A stretch of 64,000 bases of DNA from Aquisalimonas sp007126095 (GCF_048323695.1 NZ_JBLWFT010000004.1:186001-250000), one strand, 5' to 3'. Positions 24,476 through 35,459 are shown, counted from the stretch's first letter. Notes: generated by a model from the letters alone, not told the origin. A program made the numbers and translations.

Positions 24476-26071
24476 ATGGCGCGGGGTGTTCCGGAGCAGG
24501 GGTCAGAGCGCGGGCGTCGCGGCACCGGTGTGCTGGTGGCGCTGGCAGCGCTGCTGCTGGCGGCGTGCGCGCCCATCCGCCAGGAGCCGGAAACTCCGAG
24601 GATGTCGCCGGAACCCGCGGCGGACTCGGCGTCCCTGGGAGCGTGGCTGGATTCAGTGCCGGAAGCGCGTGAGGGTGCCACCGGATTCCGTCTGCTCGCC
24701 TTCGGCGGCGAGGCGTACGAATGGCGTCTCAGCGCCGCCCGTGCGGCGGAGGAACGCCTGCATGTCCAGTACTACATCTGGCAGGACGATGCCGCCGGCC
24801 GTGCCCTGATTGCAGAGCTTCTGGCTGCAGCCGACCGGGGCGTTGACGTCTCCATGCTGCTGGATGACATGGACGTCCGTGGCGATGACCGCTCCCTTGC
24901 CATTCTCGACAGCCACCCCAACGTCTCCGTCCGTGTCTTCAACCCCTTTCGGTCTCGCTGGGGCGTTCTCCGTGCGGGCGTGGAGTTCGTCTTCCGCGGC
25001 AGTCATCTCAACCACCGCATGCACAACAAGGCGTGGATTGCCGACGGCCAACTGGCCATCATCGGTGGCCGTAACATCGGTGACGAATACTTCGATGCTG
25101 GCGAGACCTACAACTTCTCGGACCTGGACGTGGCCATGGCAGGGCGTCTCGCCCTGGAGGCGGATCACGCCTTTGTGTGCTACTGGAACTCTCCGGCGGC
25201 CATCCCGGTGCAGCAGATCCGGCGGGTGGAGAAGGAGGCGGCGGTGCTGGAGGCGCACCGCACGCTTCTCGACGACTGGATGGATACTCACCGAGAGGAC
25301 CACCCTCTGCTCGGCCTCGCCCAGGGCGAACGGGGCGAGCGCCTGCGGGCGCTGCAGGATGAGGACGGCTACACCTGGACGAGCGACGCCGAGCTGGTCG
25401 TGGACGATGCCGCCAAGGGGCTGGGCGAAGACACGCTTGAGCCCGGAGTCATTGAGGTACTGCTGGCGCGATACGCCGGGCTGGAGCGCGAGCTGGTGCT
25501 GATCTCGCCCTACTTCGTCCCCGGAGCCGAGGGCACGGCGCTGCTGGTGGACCTGGTGGATCGTGGCGTCGATGTGAGCGTGCTCACCAACTCCCTGGCT
25601 GCCACGGACGTAGCCTTTGCCCACAGCGGCTATGCGCGGCGGCGCCAGGCCCTGCTGGAAGGGGGTGTCACTTTGCACGAACTGCGCCCCAGCGCCTGGT
25701 CCAGCGTGCAGTCGGAATACGGCAGCGGGCTCGGTCTCGGGTCGTCACGGGCCAGTCTGCACAGCAAGGCCCAGTTGCTGGACGGTGAGGAGGTCTTCAT
25801 CGGCTCGTTCAACCTCGACCCCCGCTCAGCGAACATCAACACCGAAATGGGGGTTTTCGTGGCCGACCCGACGCTGGTCCGCGAACTGAGGCAGCTCTAC
25901 GACGCGTCCGTGGAACCGGCGCTGGCGTACCGGGTAACGCTGGATGACGGCGGCCGGGTCCAGTGGCTGGACGGCGACGGCACACGCTATACCCGCGACC
26001 CGAAAGCCGGGTTCTGGCGGCGTTTCGGAGCCGGTGCGGCGCGGCTTCTGCCCATCGAGTCGCAGCTGTAG
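24476..26071 (+). CDS. phospholipase-D-family lipoprotein (cardiolipin-synthase-like)
   Basis: A 531-residue protein with a lipobox (LLLAAC, Cys31), so probably an envelope lipoprotein. Two HKD motifs are intact: HNKAWIAD (H183) followed by GGRN, and HSKAQLLD (H429) followed by GSFN. The two-HKD layout and the LDDMDVRG and FVPGAEG segments resemble the YmdC/ClsC branch of cardiolipin synthases, which transfer phosphatidyl groups between phospholipids. It lies nine bases after the PagL-like gene, giving an lpxD-pagL-PLD envelope-lipid unit. It could instead be a phospholipase. Confidence 0.82.
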   Translation: MARGVPEQGSERGRRGTGVLVALAALLLAACAPIRQEPETPRMSPEPAADSASLGAWLDSVPEAREGATGFRLLAFGGEAYEWRLSAARAAEERLHVQYYIWQDDAAGRALIAELLAAADRGVDVSMLLDDMDVRGDDRSLAILDSHPNVSVRVFNPFRSRWGVLRAGVEFVFRGSHLNHRMHNKAWIADGQLAIIGGRNIGDEYFDAGETYNFSDLDVAMAGRLALEADHAFVCYWNSPAAIPVQQIRRVEKEAAVLEAHRTLLDDWMDTHREDHPLLGLAQGERGERLRALQDEDGYTWTSDAELVVDDAAKGLGEDTLEPGVIEVLLARYAGLERELVLISPYFVPGAEGTALLVDLVDRGVDVSVLTNSLAATDVAFAHSGYARRRQALLEGGVTLHELRPSAWSSVQSEYGSGLGLGSSRASLHSKAQLLDGEEVFIGSFNLDPRSANINTEMGVFVADPTLVRELRQLYDASVEPALAYRVTLDDGGRVQWLDGDGTRYTRDPKAGFWRRFGAGAARLLPIESQL

Positions 26072-26103
26072 GGCCACCGGCGATCCGACCATGGGAAAGG
26101 CGC

Positions 26104-26126
26104 CCGGCGGATGGGTGGTCCGCCGG
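26104..26126. terminator. hairpin between convergent genes
   Basis: CCGGCGGA-TGGGTGG-TCCGCCGG is a perfect 8-base inverted repeat between the phospholipase-D-family gene (+) and the convergent outer-membrane protein gene (-). It has no clear T tract in either direction. Position suggests a shared transcript end. Confidence 0.4.
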
Positions 26127-26145
26127 ACGTCGGCATGGCTGTGGC

Positions 26146-26664
26146 TCAGAAGTAGAAGTTGGCGCTGGCGCCCGCAGAGCCGATGGTGATGCTGCTGTCG
26201 CCCTCGTCCGGGCTGACGAACTCGGCGCCCACGCGGCCGGAGACGCTGAAGTTGCTGGAGACGAAGTACTCAAGCCCGAAGTGGGAGCCCAGGCCCAGCG
26301 CGTCGTTGCCGTTGGACCAGTAGGTGAGCTCGCCGTCGATGAAGGTGCGCAGGCTGCCGGTGTCGCCCGGGATCATGTAGAACCGCGAACCGCCGCGCAG
26401 CAGCAGGTTGGTGTCGTCGCCGCTGGAGACGATCAGCGAGCCGTACGGCATGATGTCGTCTGTAACGAAGTAGCCGAAGTTGTAGGTAGGGCCGCTCGGG
26501 GCGCCGATTCCTCCCTGAACCCCCGGGTTCGCCGACGACAGCGGCCCGCTGAACAGGTCGGTGATCGACAGGTGGAAGTTGCCCTGGCCAGGCGTCTGGG
26601 CCTGCGCCGCACCGGCGGCGATCAGGGCGGACGAGAGTGTGAGCGCGGTGATTGTCTTACGCAT
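26146..26664 (-). CDS. outer-membrane beta-barrel protein, unknown
   Basis: A 172-residue protein with a clear signal peptide (MRKTITALTLSSALIAAGAAQA) and an alternating polar/aromatic pattern ending in NFYF, typical of small eight-strand outer-membrane barrels. The ATG has AAGGAG ahead of it (AAAAAGGAGTCTGCC). It converges with the envelope-lipid genes and is followed upstream by the tRNA. I do not recognise a specific family; OmpW/OmpA-like or OmpX-like barrels are the alternatives. Confidence 0.75.
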   Translation of the reverse strand: MRKTITALTLSSALIAAGAAQAQTPGQGNFHLSITDLFSGPLSSANPGVQGGIGAPSGPTYNFGYFVTDDIMPYGSLIVSSGDDTNLLLRGGSRFYMIPGDTGSLRTFIDGELTYWSNGNDALGLGSHFGLEYFVSSNFSVSGRVGAEFVSPDEGDSSITIGSAGASANFYF

Positions 26665-26785
26665 GGCAGACTCCTTTTTCTTGTCCTGATGAGCCCCTTC
26701 GTGGAGGCGCGGCGACAGGAAAACACAGGAGTCCCGCCAGTGGCAGTCGTTGCCGCGCGACGACATGCGGGTGCGGGAGGGGGAG

Positions 26786-26862
<77 letters not shown>

Positions 26863-26904
26863 TTTGGTGCAGCGGGTCGGTGCGGTGGTGCCGCGCTGTG
26901 GCAC

Positions 26905-26936
26905 AAAAAACCGCCCTGCGGAAAACCGCAGGGCGG
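26905..26936 (-). terminator. intrinsic terminator of rpoD
   Basis: On the minus strand an 11-base GC-rich perfect stem (CCGCCCTGCGG / CCGCAGGGCGG) with a TTTT loop is followed at once by TTTTTT. It is 43 bases past the rpoD stop and ends the rpsU-yqeY-dnaG-rpoD transcript. The surrounding 26865-26978 has no gene. Confidence 0.92.
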
Positions 26937-26978
26937 CAGTATAGCGCGGCCCCCGTCGGGCGTCAGCCCGGTGGACGG

Positions 26979-28802
<1,824 letters not shown>

Positions 28803-28855
28803 ACCACTCGCTACCTGGATGGTTGGCGTAAGGCCCGTCGTAAAATGAACCGGCC

Positions 28856-28884
28856 ATTATAGCTGCCATTTGGCTATTTGTCAG
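28856..28884 (-). promoter_or_regulatory. internal sigma-70 promoter before rpoD
   Basis: Minus strand: -35 CTGACA (28884-28879), 17-base spacer, -10 TATAAT (28861-28856). The -35 spans the dnaG stop codon, and the -10 is 54 bases before the rpoD ATG. This would let rpoD be transcribed apart from dnaG, as is known for the E. coli operon although its promoter lies elsewhere. Confidence 0.75.
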
Positions 28885-30638
28885 TCCGTGTCAAGTGTTG
28901 TTCCCTTGCGTCGTCTCAGGAGATCAAGCCACTCGGCCTGCTCGTCCTCCGTCATGCGCCCGCTTTCAGCCTGTTGATTCAAGTATTGCAGGCGTTGCTC
29001 GTCCAGCAATGCGTCGAGGCGCGCCATCGCGCCCCTGAACTCCGCTTCGACCCCGTCCTCGGGCACCAGATGGTCCCAGGCGGCCAGCTTCGCCAGCGCC
29101 TCCTCGTGGGCGTGATCGCGGAACCGTTCGAGTATGGCTCCTGCTGTAAGATGCGGTTGCTCCTGCAGTAATTCAAGGAGTTGGCCCAACAGGGCCGCCC
29201 CCGGCTGTTGCAGGTCGCGGAACCGTTCCGGCTCACCGCCCCGGGCGGCGAGCTCCGGATGCTGCAGCAATAGCGCTACGGCCACGCGTATGGATGTGCG
29301 CCGCTGGGGCTGCGCGCTGCGCGCCGGCCGACGGCTCTCCGCGGCCGGTTGCGTTGCGCCGTCCCCGGCCACCGCCCGCTCCATGTGGGTGCGGTCCACA
29401 CGGGCGTGCCGGGCCACTTCGTCGATCAGCAGGTCGCGGAAGACGCCGGGCGGAACGCGCCGAACCGTGGCGGCCGCGCGCTCCAGAAGTCGTGCACGCC
29501 CATCCACGGTCTGTACATCGGCATCCCGGCCCAGCTCCTTGAGCAGGAACTGTGACAAGGACAGCGCATCCTCCACCTGGGCGCGGAACCCGTCGGCGCC
29601 GAGCTGGCGCACCAGGGAGTCGGGGTCCTCGCCTTCGGGCAGGAACAGGAAGCGGGCCTGACGGTCGTCCCGCATGGCCGGCAGGGTGTTCTCCAGAGCA
29701 CGCCACGCCGCCTGGCGTCCGGCTTCATCGCCGTCGAAACAGAACACCACGTTGCGGGTGGTGCGGAACAGCCGTTCCACCTGATCCGTGGTGGTCGCCG
29801 TGCCCAGGGTTGCCACCGCGTTGGGCAGCCCCTGCTGGGCCAGCGCCACCACGTCCATGTAGCCCTCGACCACCAGCATGTGATCCGGGTAGCGCTGCGC
29901 CTGGAGGCACTCGTGCAGCCCGTAGAGCTCGCGCCCCTTGTGGAAAACCGGCGTCTCCGGCGAGTTCAGGTACTTGGGTTCGCCGTGATCCAGGACGCGG
30001 CCGCCAAAGCCCACCGTGCGACCGCGGCGGTCGCGGATCGGGAACATGATGCGGTCGCGGAACCGATCGTAGACACTGCCGGTTTCCTCTTTGCGGATTG
30101 CCAGCCCGGCGCGCACCAGCTCCCTCTCGTTGCCCAGCTCCCGCAGGAGGTTGTCCCATCCCGCGGGTGCAAAGCCGATGCCGTAGCGCGCGGCCACGTC
30201 GCCGCTCAGGCCGCGGCGACGGAGGTACTCCACGGCGCGGTCCTTGTCCGCATGGCGGCGCAGCCAGTTGCGATAGGCCTGGGCGGCCCGGTCCAGCAGA
30301 TCGTATAACGGCGTTGCTTCGGGGTTGGGTGCGGTCCGCGCTTCCCGGGGCAGCTCCATGCCCACCTGTCGAGCCAGCGTTTCCACCGCTTCGGGGAAGC
30401 TCATCCGGTCGTATTCCATGAGGAAGCGGATGGCCGTGCCGTGGGCACCGCAGCCGAAGCAGTGGTAGAACTGTTTGGTGGGGCTGACGGTGAAGGACGG
30501 GGTCTTCTCGGAGTGGAACGGGCACAGGGCGTGGTAGTTCGCCCCGGCCTTCTTCATGGCCAGGCGTGAGCTGATCAGCTCGACGATGTCCACTCGAGCG
30601 AGAAGGTCATCGATGAACTGATCCGGAATCCCGGCCAT
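28881..30638 (-). CDS. dnaG: DNA primase
   Basis: Makes RNA primers at the replication fork, 585 residues. The N-terminal zinc ribbon is intact (CPFHSEKTPSF, then FYHCFGCGAHGTA), followed by the catalytic core with the TOPRIM segment (MLVVEGYMDVVALAQ, and later CFDGDEAGR). The C-terminal helical region, about 440-585, is the DnaB-interaction part. It lies between yqeY and rpoD in the conserved operon. Confidence 0.97.
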   Translation of the reverse strand: MAGIPDQFIDDLLARVDIVELISSRLAMKKAGANYHALCPFHSEKTPSFTVSPTKQFYHCFGCGAHGTAIRFLMEYDRMSFPEAVETLARQVGMELPREARTAPNPEATPLYDLLDRAAQAYRNWLRRHADKDRAVEYLRRRGLSGDVAARYGIGFAPAGWDNLLRELGNERELVRAGLAIRKEETGSVYDRFRDRIMFPIRDRRGRTVGFGGRVLDHGEPKYLNSPETPVFHKGRELYGLHECLQAQRYPDHMLVVEGYMDVVALAQQGLPNAVATLGTATTTDQVERLFRTTRNVVFCFDGDEAGRQAAWRALENTLPAMRDDRQARFLFLPEGEDPDSLVRQLGADGFRAQVEDALSLSQFLLKELGRDADVQTVDGRARLLERAAATVRRVPPGVFRDLLIDEVARHARVDRTHMERAVAGDGATQPAAESRRPARSAQPQRRTSIRVAVALLLQHPELAARGGEPERFRDLQQPGAALLGQLLELLQEQPHLTAGAILERFRDHAHEEALAKLAAWDHLVPEDGVEAEFRGAMARLDALLDEQRLQYLNQQAESGRMTEDEQAEWLDLLRRRKGTTLDTD

Positions 30639-30752
30639 TGCGGGCGCTCCTGCTGTCGGCTTCGATGACGGTGGAATGCCCGCGGCAGAGACCGGTCAGA
30701 AACCGGGTCGGCTGCGCGGGAGGCATGGTCGCCCGACGGGCGGCCGGAGCGG

Positions 30753-31208
30753 TCAACCGTTCAGGCGTGCCTTGAGCTGCGCGCTGGCCTTGCCCATGTC
30801 GGCACGGCCCTGAAGGCGCGGTTTCAGCAGCCCCATCACCTTGCCCATGTCGCGGATCGACTCCGCGCCCGACTCGGCGATGGCCTGATCGATCAGCTCA
30901 CCGACCTCGTCATCGGTCAGCGGCTGGGGCAGGAACTCCTGGAGTACGGTGAGTTCGTACTCCTCCTTCTTGGCGAGGTCGTCCCGGTTGGCGGCGCGAT
31001 ACTGCTCGATGGACTCGTGGCGCTGCTTGACCATCTTGCTCAGCAGCGCGGTCACGTCGTCATCGGTCAGGTCGGTGCGCTGATCCACCTCGTGCTGCTT
31101 CATGGCAGCGGTGATCAGGCGCAATACACCAAGCCGGGATCGGTCTCCCGATCGCATGGCCTCTTTCACCGCAGTCTGGATGCGGTCCTTCAGGGCGCTA
31201 TCGCTCAT
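30753..31208 (-). CDS. yqeY: GatB/YqeY domain protein
   Basis: A 151-residue YqeY protein with the helical domain shared with the GatB C-terminus (KQRHESIEQYRAANRDDLAKKEE, truncated here to the recognisable core) and the LPQPLTDDEV, MGKVMGLLK and GRADMGKAS blocks. It may bind tRNA or act in amide-tRNA metabolism; function is not firmly known. It stands between rpsU (21-base gap) and dnaG (114-base gap), its normal place in gammaproteobacteria. Confidence 0.95.
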   Translation of the reverse strand: MSDSALKDRIQTAVKEAMRSGDRSRLGVLRLITAAMKQHEVDQRTDLTDDDVTALLSKMVKQRHESIEQYRAANRDDLAKKEEYELTVLQEFLPQPLTDDEVGELIDQAIAESGAESIRDMGKVMGLLKPRLQGRADMGKASAQLKARLNG

Positions 31209-31229
31209 GCTCTTTGTCCAGGCAGGCGT

Positions 31230-31445
31230 TTAATACATGCGCTCGCGGCGCACCTGCTCGCGCTGAAGCTTCTTGGCGTGGCGCTTGACGGCGGCAGCCT
31301 GCTTGCGCTTACGCACCTGCGTCGGCTTCTCGTAGTGCTCCCGGCGGCGCACCTCGGAGAGGATGCCGGCTTTCTCGCAGGAGCGCTTGAAGCGGCGCAG
31401 GGCGACCTCGAAATGCTCGTTTTCCCGTACCTTGACGATCGGCAT
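31230..31445 (-). CDS. rpsU: 30S ribosomal protein S21
   Basis: A 71-residue, very basic S21 protein (PIVKVRENEHFEVALRRFKR and the typical Arg/Lys-rich C-terminus ending RRERMY). It sits on the small-subunit platform and helps base pairing of mRNA with 16S rRNA. The start is the ATG giving MPIVKV, preceded by AAGGAAGGTGAG. It is the first gene of the operon, with its own promoter at 31515-31543. Confidence 0.97.
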   Translation of the reverse strand: MPIVKVRENEHFEVALRRFKRSCEKAGILSEVRRREHYEKPTQVRKRKQAAAVKRHAKKLQREQVRRERMY

Positions 31446-31514
31446 GCAGCTACTCACCTTCCTTCATTGAATGCTTTATCCAAGTGGAACAATCGTTTCC
31501 ACAGCGGGCGCGGT

Positions 31515-31543
31515 ATTCTATCCGGCTGTTGCCGCCAAGACAA
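31515..31543 (-). promoter_or_regulatory. sigma-70 promoter of the rpsU operon
   Basis: Minus strand: -35 TTGTCT (31543-31538), 17-base spacer, -10 TAGAAT (31520-31515), about 70 bases before the rpsU ATG. A 6-base inverted repeat (GTGGAA/TTCCAC at 31484-31502) lies in the leader. The 178-base gap is shared with the divergent tsaD. Confidence 0.7.
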
Positions 31544-31623
31544 CCACGGGTTGCGTTGGCCCTCGCGGGCGCCGTGGCTGCGGTAGTAGACTGCGCCACG
31601 TACTGGCTGACGGGTTGCGACTG

Positions 31624-32646
31624 ATGCGCGTTCTGGGAATCGAGACCTCCTGCGATGAGACCGGTGTTGCCGTCTATGACGGAGACGCGGGCCTGCGCGC
31701 GCACGCGGTCCACAGTCAGGTGGATTTGCACGCCACGTACGGCGGCGTGGTGCCGGAACTGGCATCGCGGGATCACGTGCGCCGGGTGTTGCCGCTGGTG
31801 GAGCAGGTGCTGGCCGAGAGCGGCCTCACCGCAGACGCCCTGGACGGTGTCGCCTACACCCGCGGCCCCGGGCTGGTGGGTGCCCTGCTAGTGGGGGCCG
31901 CCGTGGGGCGCAGCCTGGCGTGGGCGCGGCAGTTGCCGGCCATCGGCGTACATCACATGGAAGCCCATCTGCTGGCGCCGCTGCTGGAGGACGACCCCCC
32001 GGCCTTCCCGTTTGTGGCCCTGCTGGTTTCCGGTGGGCACACCATGCTGGTGCAGGTGGCCGGGGTGGGCCGTTACCGCCTGCTCGGTGAATCCCTGGAC
32101 GATGCTGCCGGTGAGGCATTCGACAAGACGGCGAAACTCCTGGGTCTGCCCTACCCGGGTGGCCCGCAGCTCGAGCAACTCGCCCGCGATGGCGAGCCGG
32201 ACCGGTACCGGTTCCCGCGACCCATGACCGACCGGCCGGGGCTGGATTTCAGCTTCAGCGGCCTCAAGACGTTCACCCGCAACCTGGTCATGGAAGCCGG
32301 GGACGATTCCCGGGCGCGCGCCGATATCGCCCGGGGCTTTCAGGATGCGGTGGCGGACACGCTCGCCATCAAGTGCCGCCGTGCGCTGCGGCAGTCCGGG
32401 ACCGGGCGGCTGGTGGTGGCCGGTGGCGTCAGTGCGAACCGCACCCTGCGGGCGCGTTTCGATGCCATGGCGGCTGCGGAAGGGGCCACGGTGCACTACC
32501 CACGCCTGGCGCTGTGCACGGACAACGGCGCGATGATCGCGTATACGGGCTACCTGAGGCTGGCGGGGGGTGATCGCGCCACCAGTGGTTTCAACGTCAC
32601 GGCGCGCTGGCCGCTGGAGGCCCTGGTCGAACCCGGCGGGGCCTGA
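31624..32646 (+). CDS. tsaD: tRNA N6-threonylcarbamoyladenosine transferase, catalytic subunit
   Basis: Transfers threonylcarbamoyl to A37 of ANN-reading tRNAs with TsaB, TsaC and TsaE. The protein has 340 residues. The ASKHA-fold signature LGIETSCDETGVAVYD, the metal-binding HHMEAH (two His), the nucleotide loop SGGHTMLV and VAGGVSANRTLR are all visible. It is divergent from rpsU, the gammaproteobacterial arrangement. The tRNA-Ile2 encoded nearby is one of the ANN-reading substrates. The start is the ATG following the in-frame TGA at 31621. Confidence 0.97.
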   Translation: MRVLGIETSCDETGVAVYDGDAGLRAHAVHSQVDLHATYGGVVPELASRDHVRRVLPLVEQVLAESGLTADALDGVAYTRGPGLVGALLVGAAVGRSLAWARQLPAIGVHHMEAHLLAPLLEDDPPAFPFVALLVSGGHTMLVQVAGVGRYRLLGESLDDAAGEAFDKTAKLLGLPYPGGPQLEQLARDGEPDRYRFPRPMTDRPGLDFSFSGLKTFTRNLVMEAGDDSRARADIARGFQDAVADTLAIKCRRALRQSGTGRLVVAGGVSANRTLRARFDAMAAAEGATVHYPRLALCTDNGAMIAYTGYLRLAGGDRATSGFNVTARWPLEALVEPGGA

Positions 32647-32650
32647 CGGT

Positions 32651-33244
32651 TCAGTCCTTCTCGCCGATTTTCTTCTCGGTGCCGTTCAGCAGCGACTGCA
32701 GATTCCCTCGGTGCCGCCAGTAGGTGAGCAGGGTGATGCCGAGCATGCCGAGCATCACGGTCTGCGGCTGGTCGAAGTACGCCAGGTAGAACGGGGCCAG
32801 CAGGAACGATACCAGTGCTGCCAGCGAGGAATAGCGGAACAGCGCCCCGACCGCCAGCCACGTGATGACCGTGAGCAGCAACGCCGGCCACGACCAGCCC
32901 AGCAGCACACCGAGGCCGGTGGCAACGCCCTTGCCTCCTTCAAAACGGAAGAACACCGGGTACAGATGCCCGAGAAACGCCGCGAGACCGATCAGCGCTA
33001 GGGTGACCGGCTCTACCCCGGCAATCACGCCGATGAGCACGGGGATGGTGCCCTTCACGAAATCCCCCGCCAGCGTAATGCCCGCGGCAAGGCGATTCCC
33101 CACCCGCAGCACGTTGGTTGCTCCCGGATTGCCGGAGCCCTCGCCGCGCGGGTCCGGCAGCCCCATGGCGCGGCAGGTGAGAATGGCCGCGGAGATGGAG
33201 CCGAACAGATAGGCGGCGGCAATGAGCACGACATCGATGATCAT
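32651..33244 (-). CDS. plsY: glycerol-3-phosphate acyltransferase
   Basis: Uses acyl-phosphate to acylate glycerol-3-phosphate, the first step of phospholipid synthesis, at the inner membrane. The protein has 197 residues and five to seven hydrophobic segments. Family motifs are GSISAAI, the conserved GSGNPGATNVLR, and GGKGVATGLG. It is convergent with tsaD (4-base gap) and divergent from folB. The start at 33244 gives MIIDVVLIAAAYLFGS, a normal PlsY N-terminus. Confidence 0.95.
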   Translation of the reverse strand: MIIDVVLIAAAYLFGSISAAILTCRAMGLPDPRGEGSGNPGATNVLRVGNRLAAGITLAGDFVKGTIPVLIGVIAGVEPVTLALIGLAAFLGHLYPVFFRFEGGKGVATGLGVLLGWSWPALLLTVITWLAVGALFRYSSLAALVSFLLAPFYLAYFDQPQTVMLGMLGITLLTYWRHRGNLQSLLNGTEKKIGEKD

Positions 33245-33369
33245 GGCGGGTATTGAATGGGTTTGCCGGTGGTGGGTCAAGCGCGGAATCAGGCCGTTGA
33301 TCCGCTGCGGCTGGCCCGCGCACCGGCCGGGGCGCTATCATCGCCGGTTCCGACGCCAGGGGGAGCGGC

Positions 33370-33735
33370 ATGGATATTGTTTTCATCAATGAACTCCGGA
33401 TCGACACCGTCATTGGTGTGCGCGACTGGGAGCGCCGGGTCCGGCAGACGCTGGTGCTCGACCTGGAGCTCGCCGCGGATACCGCCATGGCGGCGGAATC
33501 CGACGATGTCAGCGATGCCCTGGACTACGATGCCGTTACCCGGCAGCTCACGCAGCACGTGCGCGAGATGGAACACGCCCTGGTCGAGACCCTGGCCGAG
33601 GATGTCGCAATGATGCTGCGCGACGAATTCGGCGTGCCGTGGTTGCGGCTGCGCGTCACCAAGCCGGGAGCCGTTCCCGGGGCGCGTGCCGTGGGGGTGG
33701 CGATCGAGCGTGGAGAGTGGCCGGGGGGCGCCTGA
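33370..33735 (+). CDS. folB: dihydroneopterin aldolase
   Basis: Folate-pathway enzyme cleaving 7,8-dihydroneopterin to 6-hydroxymethyl-dihydropterin and glycolaldehyde, 121 residues. The N-terminal IxxLxxxxxIGVxxWERR pattern (ELRIDTVIGVRDWERR), the active-site Glu region and the VTKPGAVPGA segment near the C-terminus match FolB. It is followed by folK after three bases, so the next enzyme of the pathway is co-expressed. Confidence 0.95.
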   Translation: MDIVFINELRIDTVIGVRDWERRVRQTLVLDLELAADTAMAAESDDVSDALDYDAVTRQLTQHVREMEHALVETLAEDVAMMLRDEFGVPWLRLRVTKPGAVPGARAVGVAIERGEWPGGA

Positions 33736-33738
33736 GGA

Positions 33739-34245
33739 ATGGATGCAATGGTACGTGTGTATGTGAGTATCGGCTCCAATATCGAACCCGCCCGCCACGT
33801 CCGACAGGCGTTGCAGGATCTGCGCGGGGCGTTCGGCGAGATGGTGATCTCGCCGGTCTACGCCAGTGCTGCCGTGGGCTTTGATGGTGACGACTTCCTG
33901 AACCTGGTTGTCGGGCTGGATACCAGCGAGTCGCCGGAGGCCGTGGCCGATGCCCTGCGTCGGATCGAGGACGCCAATGGCCGGGTCCGCGGCCCGGAAC
34001 GCTATGCCGCGCGGACCCTGGATCTCGATGCCCTGACCTATGGCGACCAGTGCGTCCGGGCGGGCCGGCTGGTGCTGCCGCGCAACGAAATCACGCGTTA
34101 CGCCTTTGTGCTGCGTCCGCTGGCGGACATTGCCGGCGACGAGTTGCATCCGGAGCTCGGGCAGACCTATGCCGATCTCTGGGCGGCGTTCGACGCCAGC
34201 GATCAGCCGCTGCACCCGGTGGCGCTGGATGAAGTGAGCGCCTGA
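33739..34245 (+). CDS. folK: HPPK, 6-hydroxymethyl-7,8-dihydropterin pyrophosphokinase
   Basis: Pyrophosphorylates the FolB product using ATP; 168 residues. The N-terminal YVSIGSNI, the FLNLVVGLDT strand and the signature RYAARTLDLDALTY match HPPK. The stop overlaps the ATG of the methyltransferase gene by one base. FolB and FolK together give two consecutive steps of folate synthesis. Confidence 0.95.
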   Translation: MDAMVRVYVSIGSNIEPARHVRQALQDLRGAFGEMVISPVYASAAVGFDGDDFLNLVVGLDTSESPEAVADALRRIEDANGRVRGPERYAARTLDLDALTYGDQCVRAGRLVLPRNEITRYAFVLRPLADIAGDELHPELGQTYADLWAAFDASDQPLHPVALDEVSA

Positions 34246-35459
34246 TGCACGAAGAGCGCCCCACGCCCATGGATCCGCAGACCGGGCTGCCGACGGACTG
34301 GCCGGCTCCGGACCCCGATGCCCTCAAGCTCAGTCAGGCGCTGACCAAACGGCTCCGTGCCCGTATCGAGGACGGCGGTCCGCTACTCTTTGATGCCTGG
34401 ATGGAGAGCGTGCTCTACGAGCCCGGCCTCGGTTATTACAGTGCGGGCCAGGAGAAGTTCGGCGCCGCCGGCGACTTCATCACCGCGCCGCTCGTCTCGC
34501 CGCTGTTCGCCTGGACGCTGGCGGGGCAGTGCGCGGAAGCCCTTGCGGCCGTGGACGGTGACACCATTCTCGAGCTGGGGCCCGGAGAAGGCTCGCTGGC
34601 GGCCGACATCCTCACCGAGCTGGATCGCCAGGGCTGTCTCCCGGTGCGGTACTGCCTGCTCGAGCGCAGCGCCAGCCTGCGCCAGCGTCAGCACGAGCGG
34701 ATCGCCGGCGCAGTGCCGCATCTGCTTGATCGGGTGCACTGGCTGGATACTCTGCCCGAGACGCCCATCGACGGCGTGATCCTGGGCAATGAAGTACTGG
34801 ATGCACTGCCCGTGGTGCGGTTCCAGCGCCGTGGCGACAGCGTCGAGGAGCTGGCAGTCACCACGCACGACGGCGGTTTCGGGTGGCACGTGCAGCCGGC
34901 CCGGCCAGCGGTGGTTGACGCGGTCACGGCCATTGAGGCGGAGCTGGGCGCGCCGCTACCGGACGGGTACTGTTCGGAGCTGTGTCTGCAGCTGCCCGCA
35001 TTCGTGGCGAGCCTTGCCGATTCCCTGCGCCGGGGGCTGTTGCTGCTCGTTGATTACGGCTACCCGCGGAGCGAGTATTATCGGGCAGACCGTCATCAGG
35101 GAACGCTGGTGTGCTACTACCGACATCGCGCACACTGGGATCCACTGGTTGTACCGGGGTTGCAGGACGTGACTGCGTTCGTGGATTTCACGGCGGTGGC
35201 CGAGGGGGCTCACGCCGCCGGACTGCGTATCCTCGGGTACACCACCCAGGCGCACTTCCTGATGGGGGCGGGGGTGACGGAACTGCTGCAGGCCCGGAGG
35301 GGCGACGACCCCGTCGAGCAGGCCCGACTGGCGCAACAGGCCAAGACTCTGATGCTGCCCGGGGCCATGGGTGAACGGTTCCGAGTGCTGGCAGCGGCCA
35401 CAAGCGAATTCACCGGGATTTCCGGGTTTTCGCTCTACAATCATCTGGAACAGCTTTAG
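34245..35459 (+). CDS. SAM-dependent methyltransferase, NDUFAF7/MidA family
   Basis: A 404-residue class I methyltransferase of the COG1565/MidA group. The SAM-binding motif I is ILELGPGEGSLAADIL, followed by the family-specific GNEVLDALPVVRF and the DYGYPRSEYY segment. In mitochondria NDUFAF7 methylates an arginine of the complex I subunit NDUFS2; bacterial substrates are unknown. It follows folK without a gap. A complex-I-accessory-like NDUFA9 relative lies 3 kb downstream. Confidence 0.85.
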   Translation: MHEERPTPMDPQTGLPTDWPAPDPDALKLSQALTKRLRARIEDGGPLLFDAWMESVLYEPGLGYYSAGQEKFGAAGDFITAPLVSPLFAWTLAGQCAEALAAVDGDTILELGPGEGSLAADILTELDRQGCLPVRYCLLERSASLRQRQHERIAGAVPHLLDRVHWLDTLPETPIDGVILGNEVLDALPVVRFQRRGDSVEELAVTTHDGGFGWHVQPARPAVVDAVTAIEAELGAPLPDGYCSELCLQLPAFVASLADSLRRGLLLLVDYGYPRSEYYRADRHQGTLVCYYRHRAHWDPLVVPGLQDVTAFVDFTAVAEGAHAAGLRILGYTTQAHFLMGAGVTELLQARRGDDPVEQARLAQQAKTLMLPGAMGERFRVLAAATSEFTGISGFSLYNHLEQL

